In this document: positions 47,199 through 56,629 of the stretch, piece by piece
How the letters are laid out: every line of letters starts with the position of its first letter
Numbering within the stretch: position 1 is the first letter of the stretch
Assembly (NCBI RefSeq): GCF_900112585.1
Contig: NZ_FOLY01000001.1
Location: forward strand, 620,001-684,000
DNA: 64,000 bases
Reading direction: 5' to 3'
Source of the DNA: Kushneria avicenniae
GTDB lineage: Bacteria; Pseudomonadota; Gammaproteobacteria; Pseudomonadales; Halomonadaceae
Made by a program: the position numbers and the translations under genes
The notes under the pieces: model-generated
The model's input: the letters and a program-made list of their open reading frames with translations, nothing else
Told to the model about the DNA's origin: nothing
Database searches by the model: none

Positions 47199-47777
47199 TT
47201 ATAGCGCCAGCCAGGCGGCCAGCACCAGAATGGCCAGCATGCCCAGATACAGTGCTACCCGCACCATCGGCTTGAATTCGAGCGCCGGAATGCTGACCAG
47301 AGAAAGACGCGAGAATCGCAGCAGGCACCAGATCACGCCCAGTACCACCAGAATGACAATAAAAAATGGCAGACTGATGCCAATGAACAGTGCCTGCCAC
47401 TGCGGCACCGTATTCGTGGCTGCAGGACTGAGCATCAAAAAGAGCGTGCCGCCCAGCGCAAAGAGACCGATATCAAAAGTGGTGCTCAAAAGACGCGTGC
47501 CGATGACCTTCAGCGAGCGCGTCAGCGGATTGTCGCGCATCAGGTCCCGCGCCATGAAGGCAATGACGGCAAAGAAAAGCGACACCAGACCCAGCGCGCT
47601 CCAGTAGGAAGAGAAGCCGACGCCCTCGGCCATGTCACTGCCGGTGGACACGCCGGTCATCGCGGCGCCGCTCCCGCCACCATTGAGCTGATGCTGCATC
47701 AGCCACTGAGCCAGGCCACCGATCAATATCCATAAAACAATGGTAAAAAAGAAATCGCCAATACCTTTTTTCTGCAT
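47199..47777 (-). CDS. Membrane protein of unknown function, 192 residues
   Basis: The product has about four hydrophobic spans: near residues 8-27, 58-78, about 97-118 and 129-154, with a fifth at the C-terminus (VALYLGMLAILVLAAWLAL). A Gly/Ser-rich loop (LNGGGSGAAMTGVSTGSD) follows the first. The C-terminal half is separated by a charged loop. No conserved family could be recognised. AAGGAC lies about ten bases from the start. The gene converges on sbcC and its function is unknown. Confidence 0.7.
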   Translation of the reverse strand: MQKKGIGDFFFTIVLWILIGGLAQWLMQHQLNGGGSGAAMTGVSTGSDMAEGVGFSSYWSALGLVSLFFAVIAFMARDLMRDNPLTRSLKVIGTRLLSTTFDIGLFALGGTLFLMLSPAATNTVPQWQALFIGISLPFFIVILVVLGVIWCLLRFSRLSLVSIPALEFKPMVRVALYLGMLAILVLAAWLAL

Positions 47778-48099
47778 GGCCAGAGGTCCTTTGATTGCGT
47801 TGGGCGTAGTGGGTTCAGGCTTCCCATGATGGCAAACAAACCATCACTTCGACAGCACTGTATGCCGGCCATGCCGGGATACAGTGCCTGCATGTCGCCT
47901 GCGGAGAAGGATGATGACAGGGCGCGCCACCCGGGGTCATGCTCGATCGTGCGCCGAAGACCCTGAAGCAGGCTTGAAAAATCGCCCTGCTCTCGTTGCG
48001 TTTCGCCATTTTTTGCCAGACTGGATCAGTACCCGACCATCACTGTCTTTTCTCCAACAACAGCGACATCGATTCACGACATCCTGCAAGGAACATGTC
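47778..48099. promoter_or_regulatory. Divergent spacer with a near-perfect inverted repeat
   Basis: These 322 bases separate divergent membrane-protein and hydrolase genes. No gene is visible. A 14-bp inverted repeat lies at 47856-47886. The promoter for the hydrolase should lie on its right side. Confidence 0.5.
47856..47886. repeat. 14-bp near-perfect inverted repeat with a CAT loop
   Basis: CACTGTATGCCGGC (47856-47869) and GCCGGGATACAGTG (47873-47886) differ from full complementarity at one position. The tips CACTGTAT and ATACAGTG resemble LexA half-sites but the spacing is far too long for LexA. Confidence 0.6.
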
Positions 48100-49119
48100 A
48101 TGCGCGCTCTATTTTTGACCCCACTGCTGGTCTCCGTAGCCCTGCCGGCCATGGCCACCAATGAAAGCCCTGATGATGCGCCGGTCTACGGCCCGCGGCT
48201 GGAAGGATTTGACTACCCGTGGAAGCTGCATCGATTTGATCTGAACTCTCAGCAGCAGTCGCTGGAAATGATGTACATGGATGTGGCGCCACAGAATGAG
48301 GCCAACGGACGGACAGTTGTCCTGATGCACGGCAAGAACTTTTGCGCGGCAACCTGGGAGAGCACCATCAGAGCCCTGACGCAGCAGGGCTACCGTGTGA
48401 TCGCTCCGGACCAGATCGGTTTTTGCAAATCCAGCAAACCGCGTCACTATCAGTACAGCCTCCACCAGCTGGCATCGAACACCCACGCTCTGCTCGAGCA
48501 TCTTGATATCAACGATGCCACCATCATGGGCCACTCCATGGGCGGCATGCTGGCCACGCGCTATGCGCTGATGTATCCCGATGCGACCCACAACCTGGTG
48601 CTGGTGGATCCCATCGGCCTCGAGGACTGGAAGGCGAAAGGCGTACCGTGGCAGTCCGTCGATGACTGGTATGAAAGTGGCAAAAAGGCCAGCGCCGAGA
48701 AAATGCGCCAGTATCAGCAGGAGACCTATTATGCCGGCGAGTGGAAACCCGAATATTATCGCTGGGTCGAGATGCAGGCCGGTATGTATCGCGGCGAGGG
48801 TCGCGACATCAACGCCTGGAGTCAGGCGCTGACCTACGACATGGTCTTTACCCAGCCGGTGGTTTACGAATTTGACGACCTTGAAGTGCCTACCCTGCTG
48901 ATGGTTGGCGATCACGACAACACGGCCGTTGGCAAGGGACTGGCCCCGGAAGAGGTCCAGAAGACACTGGGGCACTACGACGAGCTGGGCCCGGAGATTG
49001 CCGGTCGCATCCCACAGTCCACCTATATCCACTTCGAGGATCTGGGTCACTCACCGCAGGTTCAGGCCCCCGAGCGTTTCCATGATGCCCTGCTGGGGTG
49101 GCTGAATCAGCAACGTTAG
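48100..49119 (+). CDS. Secreted alpha/beta-hydrolase
   Basis: A 339-residue alpha/beta-hydrolase with a signal peptide MRALFLTPLLVSVALPAMA. The core has VVLMHGKNFCAATW, the nucleophile elbow GHSMGG (Ser146), DPIGLEDW, an acid residue in LMVGDHDNTA and His in EDLGHSPQ. Sequence and exported location resemble haloalkane/epoxide-hydrolase-like esterases. AAGGAAC precedes the ATG; a longer frame upstream lacks a signal peptide. Substrate unknown. Confidence 0.85.
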   Translation: MRALFLTPLLVSVALPAMATNESPDDAPVYGPRLEGFDYPWKLHRFDLNSQQQSLEMMYMDVAPQNEANGRTVVLMHGKNFCAATWESTIRALTQQGYRVIAPDQIGFCKSSKPRHYQYSLHQLASNTHALLEHLDINDATIMGHSMGGMLATRYALMYPDATHNLVLVDPIGLEDWKAKGVPWQSVDDWYESGKKASAEKMRQYQQETYYAGEWKPEYYRWVEMQAGMYRGEGRDINAWSQALTYDMVFTQPVVYEFDDLEVPTLLMVGDHDNTAVGKGLAPEEVQKTLGHYDELGPEIAGRIPQSTYIHFEDLGHSPQVQAPERFHDALLGWLNQQR

Positions 49120-49156
49120 TCCCTGCTGACCCACCGGAACGAGATAACGGTATATC

Positions 49157-49885
49157 TCAGAATGACAGGGTATTCTGTTCAGGCGCGGCACTCTCCTCAG
49201 GGCGTCGCGTTTCTGCCGTACGACGCGACGCGATGCGATCGGCCTGGCGCGTCGGCTCCGGCAGCTTGTAGCGGGTCAGACACTGCATGACCCAGTCGAT
49301 TGAAGTCTCGAGCGAGACGCGATGACCGGTAGAGATGTAGAGCGGCTTGACGCGCTCGCGTGTGCGCAGCACGCCTCCGATGGTCTCATTGCGATGTGTC
49401 AGCGCCACCCAGTGACCACGCGAATCGGGCACCTCGTCATGCTGACCGCACAGGCGGCTCTTGCCCACACCGATGGCCGGCAGGTCCAGCCAGAGCCCGA
49501 GATGGGCAGCAATCCCCAGCCGACGCGGATGCGCAATCCCCATGCCGTCCACCATCAGAAGGTCGGGCATCACGCTCAGCTGCTCGAATGCCTCAAGTGC
49601 CGCTGGCAGCTCGCGAAAGCTCAAAAGCCCCGGAATATAAGGCATCTGTGTAGGCTTTCGGTGCAGCACTCGCTCCACGATCTCAAGCGAGGGCCAGCGC
49701 ATGATGACAACCACGGCGCGCGTGGTTTCACCGCCCTCCTCGAAGCCGATATCCACTCCGGCAATGTGCTCGACGTCACCGATCTCGTCATGACGCACGA
49801 CGCGCGGTGCCAGCGATTTCTGTAGCGCAATGGCAGTGTCCGGATCGACGGTCCATTCATGCAACGGCTGACGCTTTGATGTCAT
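49157..49885 (-). CDS. nfi: Endonuclease V
   Basis: EndoV (Nfi) cleaves DNA next to deoxyinosine and other deaminated bases. The 242-residue protein carries the catalytic set: Asp45 in IAGVDIGF, Glu92 in PYIPGLLSFRE, Asp113 in VDGMGIAHPRRLG and Lys142 in GVGKSRLCG. E. coli Nfi has 223 residues, so this has a short C-terminal extension. The ATG at 49885 follows AGGAGG. Its gene stands between the DeaD terminator and a convergent hydrolase gene. Confidence 0.95.
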   Translation of the reverse strand: MTSKRQPLHEWTVDPDTAIALQKSLAPRVVRHDEIGDVEHIAGVDIGFEEGGETTRAVVVIMRWPSLEIVERVLHRKPTQMPYIPGLLSFRELPAALEAFEQLSVMPDLLMVDGMGIAHPRRLGIAAHLGLWLDLPAIGVGKSRLCGQHDEVPDSRGHWVALTHRNETIGGVLRTRERVKPLYISTGHRVSLETSIDWVMQCLTRYKLPEPTRQADRIASRRTAETRRPEESAAPEQNTLSF

Positions 49886-49956
49886 GTTTCCTCCTGGATG
49901 TCGCCTGAGCGTAGACAACGCCACTCGATGGATGCCAGTTCAACGGCTAATGACAC

Positions 49957-49989
49957 AAAAAGGCCCCCTGCCATGGGCAGGGGGCCTTT
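49957..49989 (-). terminator. Intrinsic terminator of deaD
   Basis: An 11-bp GC-rich stem (GGCCCCCTGCC, GGCAGGGGGCC) with a 3-base loop is followed on the minus strand by TTTTTG. Confidence 0.92.
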
Positions 49990-50044
49990 CAACACTTCGA
50001 TCATGACCGCGCGTTTACTGCATCAGCGCAGCGACAGGCGGATA

Positions 50045-51760
50045 TCAGGACGCCTGCTGACGGTCATCGCGACGCGGGCGCTGCTCGCGGCCCTCGCCTT
50101 CCGGGCGACCGCTGTCCTTGCTGATCTCGAGCTGGCGGCCGCCAACGCGGGCACGCGCCATCTTGGCCAGCACGGTCTCGGGCAGGCTGGTGGGCAGCTC
50201 GACCAGGCTGTGGGTCTGGCGAATGTCGATACGACCGATACGTGCGCCTTCGATGCCGCCTTCGTTGGCCAGTGCACCAACCAGCTGTCCCGGCTTGATG
50301 TTGTCGCGATGGCCAACGGCCAGACGATAGCGGGTCATGCCTTCGGACGGGCCGCTGTCGCGGCGACGCGAGGCGCGACGTTCACCGCCACGCTCATTGC
50401 GATCACCACGCTCGGGACGCTCGTTGCGAGGACTGGACTTCGGCAGAGAGCGGATCGGCGGTTCACCGGCACGGGCAAGGCTTGCAAAGACGCAGGCCAG
50501 ATCGACCGGGTCAACGCCCTCTTCCAGCAGCGATTCGACCATGGCACGCTGATGTTCATGGCCACGCTCGAGCATGGCTTCAACACGCGCCTTGAACTTC
50601 GCATCGCGATGCGCACGCATGGTCTTTTCGTCAGGCAGCTCCATGGTGTCGATCTTCTGACCGGTGGCCTGCTCGAGCCAGCGAACCTTGCGCACTTCAC
50701 GGCCGCCAGCAAAGGTAATTGCCGTGCCTTCGCGACCGGCACGACCGGTGCGACCAATGCGGTGAATATAGGCTTCGGTGTCGTGGGGCATGTCAAAATT
50801 GATGACGTGCGTGATGCGCGGCACGTCGAGGCCACGAGCCGCCACGTCGGTAGCGACCAGCACGTCTACCTTGCCCTTTTTCAGGCGCTGAACGGTGCGT
50901 TCACGCAGGCTCTGATCCAGATCACCGGACAGGGCTGCGGCTGCAACGCCACGGGCGACCAGCTGATCAACCAGCGTGGTGCAGGAGGCACGGGTACGCA
51001 CGAAGACGATCGCGGCATCGACCGGCTCGACTTCGATGATACGTGCCAGCGCTTCAATCTTGGCCGGGCCATCCACGCGGCATACGCGCTGCTGGATAGT
51101 GGTCGTTGCCGCACGCGCTTCGATCTGCACGGTGACCGGATCCACCAGGTAACGGCTGACGATGCGAGAGATTTCCGGCGGCAGCGTGGCCGAGAAGAAC
51201 ACGCGCTGGGCACCGGTCGGGGTGTCCTTGAGGACGCGCTTGACGTCATCAATGAAGCCCATGCGCAGCATTTCGTCCGCTTCGTCCAGCACCAGCGCAT
51301 TCAGACCGGTCAGGCTCAGCGAGCCGCGATCTAGATGGTCGATGATGCGGCCCGGCGTACCCACCACGATCTGGCCGCCGCTTTTCAGGCCACGCATCTG
51401 CTCACGGTAGTCCTGCCCACCGCAAAGCGTGACCACTTCGAGACCCTTGATGTTCTGACCATAGCGGCTAAAGGCCACGGCCACCTGCTGGGCGAGTTCA
51501 CGTGTCGGCGCGATGACCAGAACCTGGGGCTCGCGACGGTTGACGTCAAGTTTGGAGAGCAGCGGCAGCGCAAAGGCAGCCGTCTTGCCGGTACCGGTTT
51601 GCGCCTGACCCAAAAGGTCAGCGCCTTCCAGAAGCGATGGAATGGTCTGCGCCTGGATGGGAGACGGTGTTTCGTAGCCCAGAGATTGAAGAGATTCGAG
51701 AACAGCAGGCAGCAGCGCCATGTCACCGAAATTCGGCGAGGCAACGGAAGTAGAAGTCAT
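50045..51760 (-). CDS. deaD: DEAD-box RNA helicase DeaD (CsdA)
   Basis: A 571-residue RNA helicase acting in ribosome assembly and RNA decay. It has the Q motif, AQTGTGKT, VLDEADEML, FFSATLPPE and HRIGRTGRAG in order. A C-terminal DbpA-type RNA-binding domain follows (TRYRLAVGHRDNIKPGQLVGALANEGGIEGARIGRIDI), then an Arg/Glu-rich tail. This arrangement is that of DeaD/CsdA rather than RhlB/RhlE. The start has AAGG at nine bases. The 461 bases upstream form a long candidate leader, as for cold-regulated csdA. Confidence 0.95.
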   Translation of the reverse strand: MTSTSVASPNFGDMALLPAVLESLQSLGYETPSPIQAQTIPSLLEGADLLGQAQTGTGKTAAFALPLLSKLDVNRREPQVLVIAPTRELAQQVAVAFSRYGQNIKGLEVVTLCGGQDYREQMRGLKSGGQIVVGTPGRIIDHLDRGSLSLTGLNALVLDEADEMLRMGFIDDVKRVLKDTPTGAQRVFFSATLPPEISRIVSRYLVDPVTVQIEARAATTTIQQRVCRVDGPAKIEALARIIEVEPVDAAIVFVRTRASCTTLVDQLVARGVAAAALSGDLDQSLRERTVQRLKKGKVDVLVATDVAARGLDVPRITHVINFDMPHDTEAYIHRIGRTGRAGREGTAITFAGGREVRKVRWLEQATGQKIDTMELPDEKTMRAHRDAKFKARVEAMLERGHEHQRAMVESLLEEGVDPVDLACVFASLARAGEPPIRSLPKSSPRNERPERGDRNERGGERRASRRRDSGPSEGMTRYRLAVGHRDNIKPGQLVGALANEGGIEGARIGRIDIRQTHSLVELPTSLPETVLAKMARARVGGRQLEISKDSGRPEGEGREQRPRRDDRQQAS

Positions 51761-52221
51761 GTCACACCTTATAAGCCGGTATCAAACCGACGGGGAAAAT
51801 GTCTGGTCGGGAGGCAATCATCAAATGATGGACATATCGGATGGCTCCCTGACCGGTCGCACTCGTATCATCCCGATCTGCCCGCACGACAGGCGAGCAG
51901 ATGACGATATCCGTGGCATGTGGCGACCGTTATTGCACCCGGGCAATACGTCATATGCGGCGACCGACAGATCATGGCAGTCACTGCCGTCATACGGGGC
52001 CCGGTGCTCCATCGATGCGTGGGCGCATTGGCGCCTTGGAGAATCGTCCCCTACGCAACGGCAGTCTCAATGGGGGCGAATCAGCAGAGATGGCAGGGTC
52101 TTCACAAGCGAGGTGGCAGCAATTTACCACAGCGCCGCAGGTTATGCACGCCGAAAGTCGAAGACGCAGCAGAGATGAGGGCGATCACGATAACGCCCCC
52201 ACCTGTTATACGCTCAATATG
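51761..52221 (-). other. Long non-coding region upstream of deaD
   Basis: No supportable gene lies in these 461 bases. On the minus strand a segment about 45-90 bases before the deaD start can fold: GGTC-A-GGGAG pairs with CTCCC-G-GACC, and CATCA-TT-TGATG forms a smaller hairpin between them. The region is the likely deaD promoter and 5' leader. Confidence 0.5.
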
Positions 52222-53229
52222 TCAGGCGTCATGCTGCCAGATGCCCTTGCCTGTCAGGCGCTCGCGATCGTGGGGTCGCTCAAGGTCAAGCTCCGGCCCC
52301 AGCGGCACGATGCCATTGGGGTTGATGCTCGGATGACTGCCATAGTAGTGGCGCTTGATATGGCTCATGTTGACGGTATCCGCGATGCCGGGCCACTGAT
52401 AGAGCTCGCGCAGATAGCTCGACAGGGCCGAATAATCCTCGATCCGATTCAGATTGCACTTGAAGTGGCTGTAATAGACGCTGTCAAAGCGCACCAGCGT
52501 GGTGAACAGTCGAATATCGGCCTCGGTCAGATATTCACCTGCCAGATATCGGCGCTCTTCCAGCAGAGCCTCCAGACGGTCGAGCATTTCAAAAAGCGCG
52601 GTGACATGCTTTTCGTACACCTTCTGCTCGGTGGCGAACCCGGCCTTGTAGACACCGTTGTTGACCCGATCATAGACCTCGTCATTGATGCGATCGATCT
52701 CCTCACGCAGCGGCGCCGGATAAAGATCCAGCTGATTGCCGGTCAGCTCGTCAAAGGCCGTATTGAAGATACGCATCAGATCGGCCGACTCGTTATTGAC
52801 GATGCGCGATTTTTTCTTGTCCCACAGCACTGGTACGGTGACCCGTCCCGTGTAGTGCTCATCGGTCAGCGTATAAAGCTGATAGTGACGACGCACCCCG
52901 TTGACAGGATCGCCGCTCGAGCCTTCCTCCAGCTCGTAGGTCCATCCTTCTTTGAGCATGTACGGACTGGTCACCGACACGCCCATCAACCCGGACAACC
53001 CCTTCAGGCGACGCATGATCAGCACGCGATGTGCCCACGGGCAGGCCAGCGACACATAAAGATGAAAGCGATCGGGACCTGCGCTGACGCTGCTGCGACC
53101 GTCGGGGCCGGGCTCGCCATCGGGCGTCACCCAGTCGCGCAGTTTTGCTGACTCGCGAACAAACTCGCCGTCGTTACCTCTGGTGTCATACCAGCGGTCT
53201 ACCCACTGTCCATCGACCAGTAATCCCAT
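52222..53229 (-). CDS. yqjG: Glutathionyl-hydroquinone reductase (Xi-class GST)
   Basis: A 335-residue Xi-class glutathione transferase that reduces glutathionyl-hydroquinones. Catalytic Cys63 is in SLACPWAHR, at the same position as in E. coli YqjG. The thioredoxin fold continues with TVPVLWDKKKSRIVNNESADLMRI, and the C-terminal helical domain has YLAGEYLTEADIRLFTTLVRFDSVY. The ATG at 53229 follows AAGGAGA. A LysR-type regulator lies directly upstream on the same strand, which may control it. Confidence 0.95.
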   Translation of the reverse strand: MGLLVDGQWVDRWYDTRGNDGEFVRESAKLRDWVTPDGEPGPDGRSSVSAGPDRFHLYVSLACPWAHRVLIMRRLKGLSGLMGVSVTSPYMLKEGWTYELEEGSSGDPVNGVRRHYQLYTLTDEHYTGRVTVPVLWDKKKSRIVNNESADLMRIFNTAFDELTGNQLDLYPAPLREEIDRINDEVYDRVNNGVYKAGFATEQKVYEKHVTALFEMLDRLEALLEERRYLAGEYLTEADIRLFTTLVRFDSVYYSHFKCNLNRIEDYSALSSYLRELYQWPGIADTVNMSHIKRHYYGSHPSINPNGIVPLGPELDLERPHDRERLTGKGIWQHDA

Positions 53230-53342
53230 GGCAGTCTCCTTGCCCGGCGATCTCCCCGGGAATTCATGTTCGGGCCGTGAGAATAGCCGCTTCACTCGCG
53301 CTTTTCACAACAACCGCTCGTGGCAGGCCTCCGGTCTGACCT

Positions 53343-54224
53343 TCAGGCGCGCCACTCAAGGCGCAGTGCCTCGGCCATGGCCTGTACGGCAGGGCAAGCG
53401 CCCTCGACATCGTTGATGTACATGGAGAGCGGTACTTCTCGAATACCACCGGCCTGCAACGGCAGCGCCCTGAGCTGGCCGCTATCCAGCAGCGGCTGAA
53501 CCCGCGTCTGAGAAACCCATGCAAAACCGAGTCCACGGGCCAGAATGTCCAGGCAGGTGGCCACATGAGATACCGTCCAGCGCTGCTCGGCCTTGAGCCA
53601 ACCGCTGTCATTTTGCTCACGCAGGGCCGAATCCCGGGTCACAATCTGTCGGTGCTGGCGAAGATCGCGTAGATCCAGCGCCCTATCGAGCTGATGAAGC
53701 GCATGATCGGGATGCGCCACGGCAATAAAACGAATGGCGCCCATCAGCTCTCCCAGATAGCCCTGCACCGGCAGGCCGCTGATCAAAAGGTCTACACGAT
53801 TATCCAACAGCATTTCCACGCCGCCGTTGAGCACGGTCTCGTAAAGCTGAACCCGGGTATGTGGATACTGGTTTGAAAAGCGGTCAAGGGCGTAGCACAA
53901 CGTTTCAGGCGCCAGAATCTGATCGATGGCAATAGTGATTTCGGCCTCGAGACCGTTTGAGAGGCTATCCGCCACGGCCTCGATCGTATCGGCGCTTTCC
54001 AGCAACTGACGCGCCCGGCGCAGGAGCATCTCCCCTGCTTCGGTCAGGCGCAACTGTCGCCCGCCAGTGTCCAGTAGCTGTACCCCCAGCTGGGTTTCCA
54101 GCTTGTGCACGGCGTGATTGATACTGGACGGGCTTTTATGAATGGCTTCTGCCGCACGTGCAAAGCCGCCATGGTCGATCACCGCAGCCAGCATTTGCCA
54201 TTGAACCAGCGTTACTCGCGACAT
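53343..54224 (-). CDS. LysR-family transcriptional regulator
   Basis: A 293-residue LysR protein. The N-terminal winged helix-turn-helix is VDGGFARAAEAIHKSPSSINHAVHKLETQLG-like (positions about 15-60), followed by a linker helix and a periplasmic-binding-like effector domain of about 200 residues (LLISGLPVQGYLGELMG). The ATG at 54224 has AGGA upstream; a longer start 18 bases before is less supported. LysR regulators often control a divergent gene; here the divergent side is the AT-rich 54225-54926 region and then mepM. Target unknown. Confidence 0.93.
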   Translation of the reverse strand: MSRVTLVQWQMLAAVIDHGGFARAAEAIHKSPSSINHAVHKLETQLGVQLLDTGGRQLRLTEAGEMLLRRARQLLESADTIEAVADSLSNGLEAEITIAIDQILAPETLCYALDRFSNQYPHTRVQLYETVLNGGVEMLLDNRVDLLISGLPVQGYLGELMGAIRFIAVAHPDHALHQLDRALDLRDLRQHRQIVTRDSALREQNDSGWLKAEQRWTVSHVATCLDILARGLGFAWVSQTRVQPLLDSGQLRALPLQAGGIREVPLSMYINDVEGACPAVQAMAEALRLEWRA

Positions 54225-54926
54225 GTTACATCCTGTTAACACTTGAAGGCATCGGCATATTTACTGCCGCTCATGCGATCAACTCTGCACTGAAATTTTC
54301 TTTCTGATCATGACTGAAGAGGCCTTGATCGGCACAGCACAAGCCTTTGCAGCCGTATCGCTGTCCTGGGACGGCATCACGGCAACGGCGCGAATCCTTC
54401 CTGCACCATCATAACAAAACAACACAATTCGCGTTTTACATGCCTTTCAAAAATCTCAAAACAACAACATTTATTACTATCATTTATTTAAAATACGAGC
54501 CTGCCTTTAATTCAATTAAATTGGATAAACAGCAGGATTTTTCAGTTAAAAAACACTGTTAATTTTTCATTCAAAAAAGGGTTTTGAAACTCAAAACTGT
54601 TTACTTATACAGTGCTACGCATCAGAAGTTAGTCGCTTCGGGAAAGCACTCGGCAAGACCAACGAATACGTCGCGGAGCGACAGCCATGCGGCCGCAGCC
54701 GAAAATGGCACGCCTCCAGCAGACACCATACTGATCCTGTAAAGAATTATTCCTGTACAAGGTTTTCACAGCGCCCTTCTAATAAATCGCCGTCAGACGT
54801 AGCGCCCTTTAACTTAAAATAAAGATGACCAATTATTGATATTCACACTAGGCATGTGCGAGACCTTGAGGTAAGGTAATCCAGCCTTTATTCCCTTTTA
54901 TCTCTCTGTATACGGCGCTTATCAAC
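54225..54926. other. AT-rich non-coding region upstream of mepM
   Basis: This 702-base stretch has no gene I can support. Its centre is far more AT-rich than the surrounding genes: 17 of the 60 bases 54481-54540 are G or C. It contains runs of A and T, a small hairpin (GTTTTGA-AAC-TCAAAAC, about 54571-54590) and the likely promoters for the LysR gene and mepM. A 71-codon frame at 54347-54562 has no ribosome site. Confidence 0.6.
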
Positions 54927-56597
54927 ATGTTGCGAATTTTTAGTTCGCTACCCCGCACGCACAGGCTTTTATTGTTACCGGTTACCGCCATGGTTGGCGT
55001 GTTGGGTGCGCATCAGCTCTATCAGAATACAAATACCTCGGCGACCACCGATGCAACTGTCGCCGACCTCCAGAAAGTCACACAGCCGGTGAGCCTTGCG
55101 CTTGCCGCTCCGCAGGAACAGGCCCGCGTTTTCAGCCAGCCGACGCATCTCGAGATTGCCGGCGCACTGGCTCTTGCCAGCCCGGCCGCTGACAGGCGCG
55201 CTCAATCCGGCGAGCTCAACGTCAGCCAGGCACTGGCCGTGGCCTCCAATCTTGCTGCCATCAATGCCGGCGCAGCGCTCAATGGCGGCAAAGGCGGTGA
55301 TGAAAACGAAAGAGTCATTGCTCGCGCCGATCATGTGACCGGCATGGGCGATGGTATTGACGGTCATACGTCCTACGTTGATAACTTCAACGACGACGAT
55401 ACCGGAGACTTTGCCGACGACAGCCTTGATGGACAGTTCTCGCTGGGCAGTCAGGTCGAGGCCCGCGAAACCTATGTGCCGGAGTGGCAGACCTACAAGG
55501 TTCAGCAGGGCGATACCTTTGCCGAGCTTGCCGAGCACAGTCTGGGCATGGGATACAGTGAAGTCCTCGAGCTGCTGGATGATGCACCCGACAGGAAGGC
55601 TCTGACCAATCTTCGGGTTGGCAATGAACTGGATTACAAGGTCGACCAGGACGGACATCTGCTGGCACTGCGCGTCATGAAAAACACGCGCAGCGGCTAT
55701 CTTTTCGAGCGTGACAGCACGGACGAGCGCTTTGCCATCAATGACATCGAGCGTACCGGCGAGGCCACGCAGCGACTGTTCGCCGGCACCGTCAACGGCA
55801 GCTTTGGCTCTTCGGCGCGCGCCACCGGCCTGTCCAGCGGCGAAGTCGCCGAGCTGATTTCGGTACTGGGCAAGAAGGTCAACTTCAACCGTTCGGCGCG
55901 CGATGGCGACAGGTTTCAGGTGCTGATCGAATCGGACGTGATTGACGGCAAGCCCTACGATTCCCGCATTCTGGCCGCTCACTATGAAGGCAAGGACGAT
56001 CTGACCGTGGTACGTCACGACGGCGATTACTATACGCCCGACGGCCATGGACTGGACCCGGCCTTCAATCGCTATCCCTTCAAGGGGCACTATCGGATCA
56101 GCTCGCCGTTCAACCTCAAGCGTCATCATCCGATCACGGGCCGCATTTCGCCCCACAAGGGCACCGATTTTGCGATGCCGGTGGGCTCAACGGTGCGCGC
56201 TCCTGCAGACGGCCGTGTCACCAAGGTGGTCAATCACCCGCTGGCCGGTAAATATATTGTCATTACCCATGACAATGGCTACCAGACCCGCTATCTCCAC
56301 CTTTCGAAGCCTGAGGTCAAGCCCGGTCAGCGAGTGAAGATGGGGCAGGAAATTGCCAAGTCCGGCAATACCGGTCGCAGTACCGGTGCGCATCTTCATT
56401 ATGAGATCATCGCCAACGGGTCTCAGGTCAACGCCATGCGCGTCAAATTACCGGGTGGGCGCGCCCTGAGCGGTCAGGAGCTGGCAAGCTTCAAGACCGA
56501 ATCAAAGGAGCTTCTGGCCAAGCTTGAAACCGCCGACAACACGCGCGCCGTGGCTCAGGTTCGTCATGACAGGAAGGACAAGGATGACGAGTCCTGA
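54927..56597 (+). CDS. mepM: M23 murein endopeptidase, MepM (YebA)-like
   Basis: An exported peptidoglycan hydrolase of 556 residues, cutting peptide crosslinks during growth. It has one N-terminal span (about 13-30), a low-complexity Ala/Asp/Gly-rich segment to about 180, a LysM/OapA-like domain (YKVQQGDTFAELAEHSLGMG), and a C-terminal LytM domain. The zinc ligands are in PHKGTDFAMPVG and HLHYEI. The N-terminal spacer is longer than in E. coli MepM. Only a weak ribosome site (GGCGCTTATC) precedes the ATG. It is monocistronic with a terminator after it. Confidence 0.93.
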   Translation: MLRIFSSLPRTHRLLLLPVTAMVGVLGAHQLYQNTNTSATTDATVADLQKVTQPVSLALAAPQEQARVFSQPTHLEIAGALALASPAADRRAQSGELNVSQALAVASNLAAINAGAALNGGKGGDENERVIARADHVTGMGDGIDGHTSYVDNFNDDDTGDFADDSLDGQFSLGSQVEARETYVPEWQTYKVQQGDTFAELAEHSLGMGYSEVLELLDDAPDRKALTNLRVGNELDYKVDQDGHLLALRVMKNTRSGYLFERDSTDERFAINDIERTGEATQRLFAGTVNGSFGSSARATGLSSGEVAELISVLGKKVNFNRSARDGDRFQVLIESDVIDGKPYDSRILAAHYEGKDDLTVVRHDGDYYTPDGHGLDPAFNRYPFKGHYRISSPFNLKRHHPITGRISPHKGTDFAMPVGSTVRAPADGRVTKVVNHPLAGKYIVITHDNGYQTRYLHLSKPEVKPGQRVKMGQEIAKSGNTGRSTGAHLHYEIIANGSQVNAMRVKLPGGRALSGQELASFKTESKELLAKLETADNTRAVAQVRHDRKDKDDES

Positions 56598-56629
56598 TGA
56601 CGTCATGACCGTTGGATGATCCATGGATT

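Noticed and set aside
47856-47886. LexA box
   Set aside because: The half-sites are similar, but the gap between CTGT and ACAG is 19 bases instead of eight. No good CTGT-N8-ACAG was found before recB, recC, sbcD or ycaQ either.
49898-51334. 478-codon frame on the plus strand opposite deaD
   Set aside because: Antisense to deaD, which has all helicase motifs. The antisense frame is Thr/Gly-rich and has no domain.
51901-53151. 416-codon frame on the plus strand opposite yqjG and the deaD leader
   Set aside because: Most of it is antisense to yqjG. The part in the leader has no ribosome site.
54347-54562. 71-codon frame in the AT-rich gap
   Set aside because: It has no ribosome site and the composition is that of non-coding AT-rich DNA.
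54975-56156. 393-codon frame on the minus strand opposite mepM
   Set aside because: Antisense to mepM, which has clear LysM and LytM domains.
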